Below, piece by piece: positions 52,900-64,000 of a stretch of DNA of 64,000 nt; the stretch's first letter is position 1, and the number at the start of each line of letters is the position of its first letter. The position numbers and the translations under genes were made by a program. The stretch covers positions 21,577 through 85,576 of the forward strand of contig VZTJ01001204.1 in assembly GCA_013397795.1 (NCBI GenBank), in the 5' to 3' direction. Below the pieces are notes generated by a model. The model saw only the letters and a list, made by a program, of their open reading frames with translations. It searched no databases and was not told the origin of the DNA. This stretch comes from Orthonyx spaldingii. Lineage: Eukaryota > Chordata > Aves > Passeriformes > Orthonychidae.

Positions 52900-53028
52900 C
52901 TTCTCCACGTAGTCAGGCACCTCCTCCACCGTGCGGAAGGAGCTCTCCCCGGGTGGCAGCGCGTAGAAGAGGGCGCGGAGCTGCTGTCCCGGCGTGGTGT
53001 CCCGCGGGCCGCCCGCCTCAGCGCCCAT
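52900..53028 (-). CDS. AGMO: AGMO exon 1 (start codon, residues 1-43)
   Basis: First coding exon of alkylglycerol monooxygenase, an ER membrane enzyme of the fatty-acid-hydroxylase (di-iron, histidine-box) superfamily. It uses tetrahydrobiopterin and oxygen to cleave the O-alkyl bond of ether lipids. The reverse strand reads 43 codons from an ATG in strong Kozak context (GCCATGG). The end of the exon, including QQLRALFYALPPGESSFRT and VEEVPDYVEK, matches the N-terminus of vertebrate AGMO (the human equivalent has LFYTMKPSETSFQTLEEVPDYVKK at the same place). The first 14 or so residues are Gly/Ala-rich and poorly conserved, as expected of the cytosolic tail. The exon ends AAG followed by a GTGAGA donor, so intron 1 is phase 0. 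The frame stays open past the donor to about 52780, but that part does not resemble AGMO. The exon lies in a CpG island, consistent with a first exon. Confidence 0.95.
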
Positions 53029-53042
53029 GGCCCGGCCGCGCT

Positions 53043-53064
53043 CGGAGCGCTGCGCTGCGCTCCG
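53043..53064 (-). promoter_or_regulatory. GC-rich hairpin in the presumed AGMO 5' UTR
   Basis: CGGAGCGC (53043-53050) and GCGCTCCG (53057-53064) form a perfect 8-bp inverted repeat around a 6-base loop. In the transcript it would fold 15 bases before the AUG. Seven of eight pairs are G-C. Whether it is transcribed depends on the unknown start site; if so it could slow ribosome scanning. Confidence 0.5.
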
Positions 53065-56000
53065 CCGGGACAGCGCGCACCGCCCGCCCCCGCACCGCTC
53101 CGCCTCGTCACCCCGCGGCCTTAAGCAAGGGCTGAAAGGCTTCCTTGGGGAAAGCTTGCCATTTCAGGTGTCCCTGCATCGTGCTGTTCTGGAGGTTTGC
53201 TTGGGTCTGGGGGGCTCTTTTTCGTGTGTGTCATCACTGCCTGGCCCGCTTCTGGTAGCCGACAGAAAGCTCTCGCGGACCCCAGCTCCCTTCTCACCCG
53301 CAAAAATCTCAGAACCTCAAAAACCAGCAGAGCTCAAGCCATTCTTCCTTCAATTTTAGACAGATTTTCACACAAAAATAAAAATTATTGCTCAGATTTT
53401 GTCTTCCATAAAAAGAAAATATTAAGGGTACTGAGAAACAAGCCAAGGTGTGCTCCTTGATGCCTCTGTTCATCTGTATAGCTCAGTCCAGCATTCTTCC
53501 CATTAAAAGTTTTTAATTTTTAATGGACCTTATCATGGTTCCATTTTATATAGCTTCAATTAACATCACTGCATTGAAGGTAGCCTCTGGAAGCCATCTA
53601 TTGTGCTTTCAATGATAAAGAAATGAAATCTATGGAAATAAAGATTATTAAATGTATGCTAGATCCTCATAGGAAACTACTTTTAGAAATGCGAGTAAGA
53701 ACAGGCTTTGTACATTCAAGACCTTCAGTCTGAAGCTCAGGAGCATGTCAAATATTTGTCAATCGTGCAAATCGTATTTGGTGTTAGTACAAATGATAAG
53801 ATTTCTGATTAAATAGATTAGCCAGAAATAAACAATGTCTCAACAATCCCATCATCTCAAATATACAGTTCCTCTAACAGTCTTTGCAGAAGAAATGGAC
53901 TGCAAATCCTGCTGTAAAGGATTTTACCACAATTTAAATTCTGACAGTCATTAAAAAAAAAAAATTGCTTTGAATCAGCCTGTAGTTTGGAAAGGAAATA
54001 TACCAGGTAATTTCAGCAGAAGTTTCTGTCTCGGAAAAGTGCCATACATAGAAATTGACATTAAAAAAACTTAATTATTACACATTTGTGATGTTTGTAT
54101 TAAATAAGTTGCCATTTAAACAACAGTATGGAAGGTCGACTTAAATAATGTTTTGCAGTTTGAACAATGTTACAACACTGTAGAGCATGTATGTCAGAAA
54201 ATTACTGGAAATAGCAATAAAATATTTTAATTTTAGCTGAACAAAGCAGGAGTATTGTAAAATGGCATTAATTATGAAATAGAGTTGGACATTCTCTTAA
54301 TATGTATCATTTATATTAGTACTATAAGTAAAAAATTAATACATTTATTTAAATGCTTTAAAATTGCATCCTAGTGTTCTCAGCTTCATTGGTGATTTAT
54401 GATAGTCTGAAATTCTTATAAAACTCTAGTTGTTAACTTCTAAAATCTGAGTTAATCTAAATGAAGATTCAGAATTCACTCAAAATCACAAAAATCAGCA
54501 GCATTCTGACTAGATCTTCATTGCAGGCAATGATAGAAAACATTTGCTTTTTCATTTAGATTAGCCTCACTATTTCTATGGCATTACTCTCAGGTTCCGG
54601 CTGCTTTAACTCAGCCTCACCTCAGCCATACCATCTCAGTCAGCCACCCTGAGCCCTTCATTACTCTTGTGCTGGTGTTCATCTTGCTCCATCATCAACT
54701 TTCAGAGTTAAAATGGTCTGAACTTAATCCCACAAAAATTGTTATCAGTGGACTGCATCTGGGAATCACTCTGGGGTAAGAACGACTAGCAGGGCAAGGG
54801 AGCCCATGGCCATACAAGGTGAGATACATTTGAGGTACCATGGAACCACTACATCATATCACACCATTCTGAGAAAGAAGAGAATCCATCAAGCTTTTAG
54901 GACTTTCTACTTTCTTAGAGATTATTATTTTGAACCTCCATTTCATTGTAAATTGCCACCCCAGTATGACTGTACTGAATCTCTTGCCATCAAACAGGAA
55001 GGAAGAAAATTGGACTTGATCATGCTTCACAGGGGAAAATAATGGGTTGTGTTTTCCAGCTCCTGTGTCCAAGAAGAAATAGATGATAGGACTACAATAC
55101 CTGCACTGCTGGTGAGGAGAACATTTTGAAATCTTATCCCGAGCATTTATGAGTGTTTCACAAGCTTTGGTGGTCTGGCTCTACCAATGTAGCTGCTGTT
55201 GTCTACTTGTGCCTTGAAACTTAGCATGCAATTTCAGTGCTCCTTCTTTCTGTTGTTAAGAAAGAAATGGAAAATAAAGGAATGTTGCTTCATTGGAGGC
55301 ACTCACTCTCTCCCAGACAATGCTCCCTCCATTCTGTCACCTTGCAGAATGTTTTCATGAGAGTTGATTTTTATTTATTACTTTATTTTCTGTGAAGACT
55401 TAATAACCTGCTTTTTTCCTCTTTACAACAAAAAAAAAAACAAACAGAAAAGTAATTATTCTTTACCCTACACTGCCATCAAAAATGCAGGAAGATGTTC
55501 TGTATGGAGACTGGGATTCTGCTGTTGACTAGCAGATCGTTCCAGTAACTAAGGCAACAAAGGCCTCTGTTCTACTTAGAGGAATTGGGGAGCTGGCCTA
55601 ACATGATCTGTAGGTGGATCACATTTTGTTTTCTCTAAAGAACTTCATCCCACCCAATTCATGAACAGAGAACGCCCAGAGTCTTCCTGTTTAGGTCTCT
55701 CTAAGCAGTAAAACAGCACTAAATAATAAAGTCATAAAGGGAATTGGGGCAGGTTGAAATTGGGATGGGCCATATAGTCTGCCTTGGCAGTCATTCACAG
55801 TAAACTAAATCATATCCAGAACCAAGCTGGGCTTAGTATGCTCTGTTTATGTAGTAGTATCTTTGAATAGAAGCACTTTAAAGGAGTACACTTTAAATGA
55901 ATACACAAGTACATGTCAGAATTTTTTTGTATTACTACTCCAAGTATACAGCACCTACATTCGTGCTTGGCAGTGGATGTCATCAGAGGAGCACTAAATG

Positions 56001-59000
56001 TGTCAGTGTTATTATAAAGCTGGTATTCCAAAATATTTTCTATGTTGTCTTTGCCAGTAATAAACCCTACATCACATTAAAAAAAACCCTAGCATAAAAA
56101 AAAAAAAAGCATTTATTTGTTTATATTATAGGCTGTATATATATTGACAGATAATTCTTAAAAGAATGCAATACTGACTCCAGAGACCTGAAGACAGGGA
56201 TGTCCTTGCATATTAGTCAACATCATGTTATGCACTTGGCAACTTTTTTCTGACTTTCCATTTTTTCTACACAGAACTGGCAGTCATAGAACAGTGTTCC
56301 TATAGGATCATTCTAAGTTATTTAATTTGGTGCAACTTGTTAGCAACATCAATTTCTTCAAGGGTTTCCAAGATGTGCAGAGAAAATAATACACCCTTTA
56401 GGGAGACTGTTGGGAAACCTTACAGTGATAAAAGTATATACTAATCTCAGAACTTTATCCTCTTCTGTTTGTTTATTAGCATCTCTTCCTGATCCTATAG
56501 AAGGTTATTGTTAGTTTTCGTTGGTTTTTTTGGTTGTTATTTGGGGTTTTTTTTCAACATAATGATAGACCTGAAATCCTCCTTTCTCATATGGAAAAAA
56601 TATTTTTCAGTTTTCTTTATTTGCCAAATGTTTAGCTTCCTTTTTCTGTCCTTGGGAATCATTTGCACCTTAGACTCTTGTTCCCTACTTAGCTGAGCCA
56701 GATGCTGACTTTCGGCTAGACAATGTATGCGAAACACTGCTCTCTCTCCTTTGCTTCTAACAGGCATCCTCCATCATTTACTTTGCCCTGGTACTGAGAT
56801 TTACAGGATTGCTCTGTGAGTTTACTTCACAAACCCACATAGCAAGCAATTAAGACAGAAAAGAAATAGCTTTACATTTTTCTACTGTTCTAGTGAGCTA
56901 AGTGGTTCAAGAGAGCGGCCAGGGAGAGCAAGAGTTGGCATGAAGGCTCAGGAGAAAGTGCAGGACCACACAGCTACAAACCAGAGATGGGACAATGAAA
57001 TAGAAATAGGACTTCTTCATTTCAGCAGCAGCAAGTTATTAGAGCAACTGAACAGCTCATGGAGTCACTGCCTCATGCACATTTGCCAAAAAAATGGCTG
57101 TGGCGGACTACCATATGTCAGCAGGCAACCACACCCAAACAGTCCACGCTTCCTTCACATCGCTACTTCAGTGCCTTTGTTTCAAAGTTATCCTTTCTTT
57201 TTTTTCCTGTATGGTCAGTCTCTATCAGGATGGATGGGGTCATGGGACATCTTCTGGAAGGAGAGGAGTATGGTGCTCTCCATGGGTCTCACAAGGACCT
57301 GTCAAGCTGCCAGGAGGGGGTAGTTCAAGGCATGTAGCAGATGAAGGATATAGTGTGAGATGAGGAGACAAAGGTCTGACCAGGAAAAGAACAAGAGTGG
57401 CTCTGAGTTGCAGGAGGGAAATTCTCCTGGAGACCAGAGGAGCTTTAGAGAGGTTGCTGCAATTCAGGAAAGAAGCTGAGATGGCAAGCTGAGATATACA
57501 CTGAAAGTATGGGTCACCCTATTAGGGTGCAGTGAACAGCAGGAACTGGTATTCATAATCTGTATTTTTATTAGTCCTCAAATAGCAAAAAAGCACCTCA
57601 GTTTTCTCTGAGGCTTTGGTTTAAGTTTCTATTCTAATAGGACAATGTTAGAGAGAAAATCCTTTTGGTGTGATTGCTATGCTGACTGCAAGGAAAGCAG
57701 ACGAGGTAAATCCTGAAACTCTGACTGATTTTGGAGACCAATCATAAACATAAATCCCTGTATCACATTTGCATGTTAGCCTTCTTGAACAGTGCTGTAA
57801 TGGCAAGAAGTTCCCAAGAGAGCCTGGTTTGAGTCCTCCCCAATTCAGCTATATGTTGTGCACTCTTGGTGCTTCCCTTTTGCAAACCCTGGTGGTCATT
57901 AGACACTACAATGAACCATTTTAATGTGCTCCATCAGCATAAAAAATGGCCCAACAAATGGCTTGAGTTGTTCTGGGCTGAAGATAACAGACATGCACAA
58001 CAGAAAGAATGACAGGACAGCAAGGTAGTCTAGACTCCACCCTGCTGAGGAAAACTTGAGAATTTCAGAATTTCAAACTTATCTGTCTCATGCCTGAGCT
58101 CCGTAGGAAGGTTTGTCAATGAGCCAGCAGGTGCTCTGACTTGTTCATCCCTTGCCTGCATGCCTCATGTCCTGGGTTGTTCGGTGCCCATGGGTGGGCT
58201 CCTCAGCTGCCGCACCTGTTGGACATTCAACTGCCCATCTGCTGGAGAGGTGAACTCTGAATTAGGTCAGTTACTGGTGCTCTCCAAAGCCAGCTTCTTA
58301 TCCCTGCACAACCTGAAACAGCTCCAAGAAGATGATTTTAAGCCATGAGCAACCCCACACCAGCTGACGTGCTTATGCCCGGTTCTGATGCAGACAACCC
58401 AGCTGCCTAATGAGTCAGGGAGCAGTTGTCAGGATACTCAAGCAGGCTGAAAAATAAGGCAAACACTATTTTGGGGTATTTTTGTAATATTTTCCATCAT
58501 TTTATGCACTTGAAATAATTTAACCTTTTGTTCTTACTGAGGAAAAATGTGATTTTTTTTTTGTGAGAGGGGATCGCATGGGAGTTACTGGAAAAATAAA
58601 TTCAATCTTCAAGGCAGACCTATCAAGTAAGTAACTTTAGAAAAACAGCCTGCCCACCTGTTGTGAGTGTTTCCAAATTTTATCTGACATTTTCTGTTGT
58701 GCAATTTTTTCACTTTTATTTCTGAAAACCTTATTTTAGTTTAATTTTTTAGGAACACCAGGTTTCAGGCTGCTATGTGCTGTAAACTACATGTTAGGTC
58801 AGCATTATGTAGCTTGCAACCTCAGCTTCAGGACAGATATCTTATACATCAAGATCATTTGATCAGACATGTTATAACCTTTAATAGGTCTTTGTGCTAT
58901 CTGGCCAGTGATTGTAACTATTTGTTATCACCAGAACAGTCTTCACGTTTTTGAATTAGGAACAGATGAATATCAACACTAGGTAGATCCAAAATTATAA

Positions 59001-60563
59001 AACATGTAATGACACGAGAGGCACACATGAGATTATAGCACATGCTACCACTTTACTCCATGTGCAGAAGCAGGAGTAATTTGAGTAATTTCTGAGTGGA
59101 AGCATAGAAAGTACAACTTTTCAAGAAAGGCTAATGAAAATGCTGGTTTTTAATATTTTTTTTAATATAAATAACATTCATAGAGAATTATAAATGGTAT
59201 GCCCAGATACATGAACTTTAACAGAAAGACTGTTGTCTGTTAACACTGAACATTTTTTAAAGATCCGTTCTAGTATCAGCAGCAGATGTACTTGATAAAA
59301 GTCATTGGGTAATATTTTAAAGCTTGAGATCTTCAAGAATCATTTGGCCTTAAATCAGCTGTTTTTCTTTATTATAAGGAACAGAGAATAATTTTTCTTT
59401 CCTAGGAAAACCACATCGTTTCTACCTCTTTCTAGCCTGCAAATCCCTAGTCCTTGAGAAAGAGGTTGTTTTCCGTGGATGACTCCTTTAAATAAATTAC
59501 AGTGATTTTTAAATGCTGAGTGCAATTAATGTGTTTGGATAAACAGACTACAAAGCTTAGCTACCAAAGGCAGTAGAACACTTTTGGAAAGGTGGAAATC
59601 CCCTTTTCTTCCAAGGAATAAGTTACCAGGGCCTCTGGCAGGCAACGAGCCTCCTGTGCCAGTAAGCCTGCAAGGAGGTGGACACTGCCAGCTCCCCACC
59701 CCCTCAGCGAGTCTCCAGCCACTGTCCCCTACCACTCCAGAGCCAGTGCTCACTGCCGGTCCAGCTGCCTCTGTGCTCCGGTTTAGCTGAGTTTGTTCTT
59801 CTTCCTCACCTTTAAGTCAGTGCATCAATACCACAAATTCAGGTCTGAGGGCAAAGTGTGTGCCTTTCTCTGCTGCCCAGAGACACAAACTGACAGCCTT
59901 CTCCACCCAGGAGGTCTCCATCCACCACTCATCCACAAGTAGCCTCTTGCCTTCATTCATTTGTTTCGTGCTGCTCCAGGGGCACTGTGAAGCCACTGCC
60001 CATCACCTGCCTGCCATCCTGGAAGCCACACAGTCACACACATCCTCCCACTACTCCTTTGAGTCAGTGCCAAAGCCCACCTCCCACTGTGAGACCACCC
60101 CAGGAGGAAGTACCAGGTGCTCCCTGCAGCCTAAACCTGAATAAGGGCATACTCCATTGCTCCAGTTCTTTTGATACTCCAAGTAATTTATATGTCACAT
60201 GTTGAGAACCAAACCTTGCAATACTGTGCAATTGCATCCTACCTGGAGACATTCCAGCACACTCTCCACAGCTCAGCTGGCTTCTTTAATTGCCCAAATA
60301 TCTACTAACTAAATATCTGTTATCTGCTAACTAAGTCCTGCTGACCTAAATAGGTTCTTTCTTAATCAGACATTAGATAAAGACAGAAGCTGGAGGCCTT
60401 TTTTAATCAACAGGATTCCTTTCAGAAAGTAACTAGCTGAAGCTGCAGCTCTGGAAGGCCCTGGAAGCTTAGAGAAAGAATTAAATGCTGAAATGTGGAC
60501 TGAAAAAAGATTACAAGAGCAAAAATTAATTAATGAATACAACAAAACCTGCAAATAACTGTT

Positions 60564-60603
60564 AGGGGAAAAAGAAGGAAGAAAAAAAAAAAAAAGGAAA
60601 GCA
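60564..60603. repeat. Purine-rich tract
   Basis: Nearly pure A/G for about 40 bp (GGGGAAAAAGAAGGAAG followed by a polyA run of about 14 and GGAAAG). Confidence 0.88.
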
Positions 60604-62196
60604 AGCAAATGAAAATTCATTAATACTCCAAAGTTTTTGGACTATATTAAATCTAGACCAGTAATCTAGTTAGAGGTCCAGTACAAGGTAGCATATGATG
60701 ACTTAATTAAAGACTACTGTAATATATAAGCACTGGAAATGTCTGCTAAGCTTAAAGATAAGTGTTTTCAATTGTTGAGGGCATTTCATTTTGCAAGCCT
60801 GAAGTTCATTTCATGCCGCAGACTTGAATATAGTATGAAAAGAAAGAATAACTATAAAAGTTATTTAATAAAACAAATGATTGAAATGAGTATGGTCAAT
60901 CAAATTATAAGTAATATATATGTCACATTTTACCATAGCAAAAGCTTTTCTTCTTGCTTTTTTTTTTGTTCTCTTTTTTATATGATGTTTATAAGTGAAA
61001 AACAATATGAAATTTCACTTATGGATGCACATCACTTCGAGGGAAAAAAAGACTACCCACTAAAATATTCACTTAGGAAATGCCTACTTTTTCCCCCTTC
61101 ATTGTAGTTTCCCATATATTCATGAGTGTTTCTAATCTCTTTTTATGTTCAGGGAATGAAATAGGCTTCAAATTCATATGTCATAAGTATGGAATGTATT
61201 CCCTGATATTTAGTTGTGGGGAATCCTTCCTGTGTTACAGAGTAACTTATACAGCAGCTGTGATCAAGATGTTTGTAAGGTTTTCCTTGCTGTGTTGTTT
61301 ACCTGTTCTGAAATCTTTACTGTTTTAATATCTGAGCCAAAACCCAATCAGAATAGTCAGATTTGTAGACATAGTGTTTTGGGGAATGTTTAGGGGTTTG
61401 TGGGGGGTTTTTTGTGGCAATTTTTCACGATACAGGAAGACAAAATAGTTGAAAATTAGAAAAAAACTCCAGATGCAACTATCAAGGTCAGTTCTGTCTA
61501 CTTAGACTAGGTTTGCAATGAATCAGCTCCATAATTTTGACATGAATCATCTCTCTAGCTTTTAAGGGGCTGATGAGGTACCTGGGGAATGTGTTCATTG
61601 TTAAAAGACTACAAAATCTACCACAGTCTGCATAGTTGAATCAGCCAAGACAATCTTTTAAATACATTCTATTTAAAATACATTTTTCAATTTCAAAAAT
61701 TTACATTGACCTCTCAACTTGCTGTGGTTACCAGTAAATTTGTGAAGATTTTAGACCATGGTTCTCAGTTAGTAAAACTGCCGTTGACATCTTTTAGCCA
61801 CTTCTGTAAGCTCATTGGTCCTTTCCTTTTGGCCATGGATAGGTATGTCTTTGAATTTGGAATGCAGTGAGTGGAAGGGATGGGAAGGAAAAAGCTGAGA
61901 ATAAACACGGGCTTACCTCTCTCAACTCTTCAGAATTCAGAGACGAAAGCTAATATTAACATCAGGCTCATTTTGAAAGTTCCACTGAATATGGGTGTGC
62001 CATTGAAGTACAGGTGTTGTCACAAAGGTAAAGGAATTTGAAATATGTAAATCTACATCTCCTGTTTAGTTCACAATACATTTTCGTATTTATAATTTTT
62101 CAGCTTTCTTAACTGAACAAACCCTGGGTTTTGCTCTAATGTAGGGAACAAATAAAACTGTCAATGTAAAGGCTTTTTAAAGGAACCTTTGCCTTT

Positions 62197-62216
62197 TCTT
62201 TTTTTTTTTTTTTTTC
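62197..62216. repeat. PolyT run
   Basis: About 18 T in upstream intergenic DNA; no adjacent element recognised. Confidence 0.88.
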
Positions 62217-64000
62217 ATGCTATTCTTTGATAGATGCTAGATGTAATGGTTATATACAGATCTGTATTTGCTCTGGCATTATAACATCCTGACATTAGGA
62301 TTGGCAATAAGACATTTGGTGTCTAATTGTGAACTACCAGGTATGCAAATAGTGTGTAAAATGTTATCCATCACATCCAGTTATGCTGCTCCAGTGAAGC
62401 ACATTCTTACATCAACTTCCTCCATAGGCATGTTGTTTTACCAACACTATCATATTAATAATGTCTTTGACATTATGCCAACTGGCATTTCAGAAGCTGA
62501 AAGTTTTCATTTTAGCTTTTCAAAATATAAGGGCAATGATCTCTGCAATGTTTTTCTTGGCTATTTTGGGCAACTGAAATTCTCTGGATTGCTCCATTTC
62601 TCATGTAAGTACTTAATCTAATTTTGTTTTTCTGAATCACACCTATGCAGGATGCCTAAGCCAGTGTGATAGTGTGGAGAGAGATCAAAATTTTATCAAT
62701 CTCCTAATTGGAACAAAAAAATATGCAAGTAGCATTCTAACAAAGTGCAGTTGCGAGTAGATATATCATCATTCATGTTTACTTACTCCATTGCCATTCT
62801 CTGAATTGTTATACAGCTGTGAAGTTTCTCCTCAGAAAGAGCTGCACAGCAGTGATAGGCAAAAGCAGGGATAATAGGTGCCTATAGTTTGCTTAAAGTA
62901 GCATATACCTTTCAGCATGATTCCTTAGATGCCAATTTAAATATCACGATGATAATATAATTTTTTGCTGGCAAAATTTATAAGAAACTTGTATCTGCCT
63001 TTGTCCTTAGAGTTTTATCAGACTCATCAAAGTTGACTCCATAAAGAGTGTTCAGTGAAGAAGCCTTTTTTTAAACCATTGTGATTTTATGCTATTGTGA
63101 GGCAGTGGAAGGTGTTTGCACATATTTGCAAATGTGTTAGATTATAGTCTCCTAGAATGAAAATGAATCTTTGTCTTGAACTGTCAAATGCTCTATGTTC
63201 AAAATCATTTAAAATGCCCTTGTAGGATGGGTTCAATCATAAATTTATGGCTCCATTCTCATTTAATCTATACTATGAACAGGTATGGGATGGGTTTTAG
63301 CCATTAATGCAATACAGCACAGAAACAATTTGAGTACAAATTTCAGCATTGTTTTCCTTTTTTTTCTAATTGCAATGTGTTTATCCAAGCTTCTATTCTG
63401 CAATGAAGAATGTTAATGAAGAGCCCAATCTACAAAGTGAATACTGGGATTTTGGTAGGTATCCAACCTGGGCCAAAAAAGAGGTTTACAGCTTTGTGGT
63501 TTTGTTATGTAATGAAATTGCAATGGTATATTTCATAAATGTATTCATATAAAGTCTGCTTTTAATTTCAAGAGAGCCTAACTCCAGCTTCATCAGGCTT
63601 ATCTTCGTGCCACTGCTGGATCTTTAATTCTTCTTTTGTAAGTCTCTTAAGAGTCTGTATAACTTTTAACAGGAATCTGGCTGAGCCAAAAAGGAAATCA
63701 TCTCAATAATGCTGCATGCCAGTGCTTTGTGTACATCTCAGTATCGCAATATGCTAAGGCTAAGTCTGATATTGAAAACACGAGAGGAAGTCCTTATGGA
63801 AGTAAAACTGTTCTTCATGGTAGAAGACTAGTAGTTCAAAATCATCCAGATGTCTCAGGATTGATCAAAAATGTAACAGCACTACATTCTCAGTTACTTA
63901 CAGGACTGCTCTTTATCTCAGCATCATATCAAGCTATTGTAAATATTTTGTCAAGGCTCTGCTTAAGGCAGGAGAGAAAGTTGGATTACTTTCATCATTG

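Larger units (their letters stand above)
52790..53300 (-). promoter_or_regulatory. AGMO: AGMO CpG-island promoter and 5' UTR
   Basis: This is the most CpG-dense stretch of the window, set in AT-rich surroundings and centred on AGMO exon 1. On the gene's strand, upstream of the ATG at 53028, it shows a GC box (GGGGGCGGGCG, about 53082-53092, Sp/KLF type) and a TGACGAGG element (53103-53110) resembling a CRE/ATF half site. I see no convincing TATA box at a useful distance, so a dispersed CpG-island promoter is likely. The transcription start cannot be fixed from sequence alone. A perfect 8-bp inverted repeat lies 15-36 bases upstream of the ATG and is listed separately. No exon of a divergent gene was recognised on the plus strand, although the island could act bidirectionally. 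Confidence 0.75.
53301..64000. other. Intergenic DNA upstream of AGMO
   Basis: About 10.7 kb upstream of the AGMO CpG island. It is AT-rich, with a GC-richer, pyrimidine-rich stretch at 59620-60130, a G/T-rich stretch at 61370-61420 and a few homopolymers. Frames of 117-127 codons at 56940, 60739 and 62268 show no recognised family. In human the next gene in this direction is MEOX2, transcribed away; no homeobox exon is visible, so conserved enhancers of either gene could lie here but cannot be identified by eye. Confidence 0.6.

Noticed and set aside
52800..53359. Several 90-121-codon frames on the plus strand and other minus frames in the CpG island
   Set aside because: Arg/Pro/Ala-rich frames are expected from stop-poor GC-rich DNA; they are shadows of the island.
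56940..57363. Three overlapping plus-strand frames of 89-127 codons
   Set aside because: Three frames open together indicate a stop-poor stretch, not coding; no homology recognised.
60739..61107. 122-codon plus-strand frame
   Set aside because: AT-rich, biased composition (Lys, Phe, Ser, Tyr), no family recognised, no CpG island or splice signals.
62268..62621. 117-codon plus-strand frame in intergenic DNA
   Set aside because: No recognised domain; a few frames of this length are expected by chance over 64 kb in six frames.
1..64000. CRISPR arrays, operons, phage or bacterial mobile systems
   Set aside because: No regularly spaced repeats, no dense gene packing and clear vertebrate gene structure; the window is ordinary avian genomic DNA.

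Overview
The window looks like nuclear DNA of a bird, probably a passerine. Three things point there. It is AT-rich, low-gene-density sequence with homopolymer tracts and two N gaps. It carries a 5'-truncated CR1 LINE (4425-4975) of the type that dominates avian genomes, and an LTR-like repeat of a kind I associate with songbirds (1664-2115). Its only recognisable protein-coding gene is a vertebrate gene split by long introns. There is no bacterial, phage or CRISPR content.

The gene is AGMO (alkylglycerol monooxygenase, also TMEM195) on the minus strand, and only its 5' part is present. Exon 1 (52900-53028) sits in a CpG island and holds the start codon. Exon 2 (46180-46310) encodes the first membrane segment. 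Exon 3 (32689-32840) encodes the second membrane segment and the first histidine-box motif (HRISH). The splice phases chain without a break (0, then 2, then 1) and together give residues 1-137 of a protein that is about 445 residues in human. The remaining exons, with the other iron-binding histidines, were not found below 32689 and presumably lie beyond position 1.

Layout from low to high coordinate: 1-32688 is intron 3 (incomplete), holding the LTR, the CR1, a decayed tRNA-like sequence, two gaps, simple repeats and two GC/CpG-rich patches (29240-30080 and 31600-32060). Positions 32841-46179 are intron 2, with a G-rich tract, a striking CTTAAG inverted repeat and a 101-bp local duplication. 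Positions 46311-52899 are intron 1. Positions 53029-53300 are the 5' UTR/promoter side of the CpG island. Positions 53301-64000 are upstream intergenic DNA; in human the next gene on that side is MEOX2, but none of it is visible here.

No new multi-gene system is visible. The observations most worth checking are non-coding: the intragenic CpG-rich patch with four CATTGTT (SOX-like) motifs just downstream of exon 3, the 101-bp duplication whose edges coincide with a 12-bp target-site-like repeat, the 13-bp inverted repeat built from CTTAAG at exact 10-bp spacing, and a GC-rich hairpin just upstream of the AGMO start codon.
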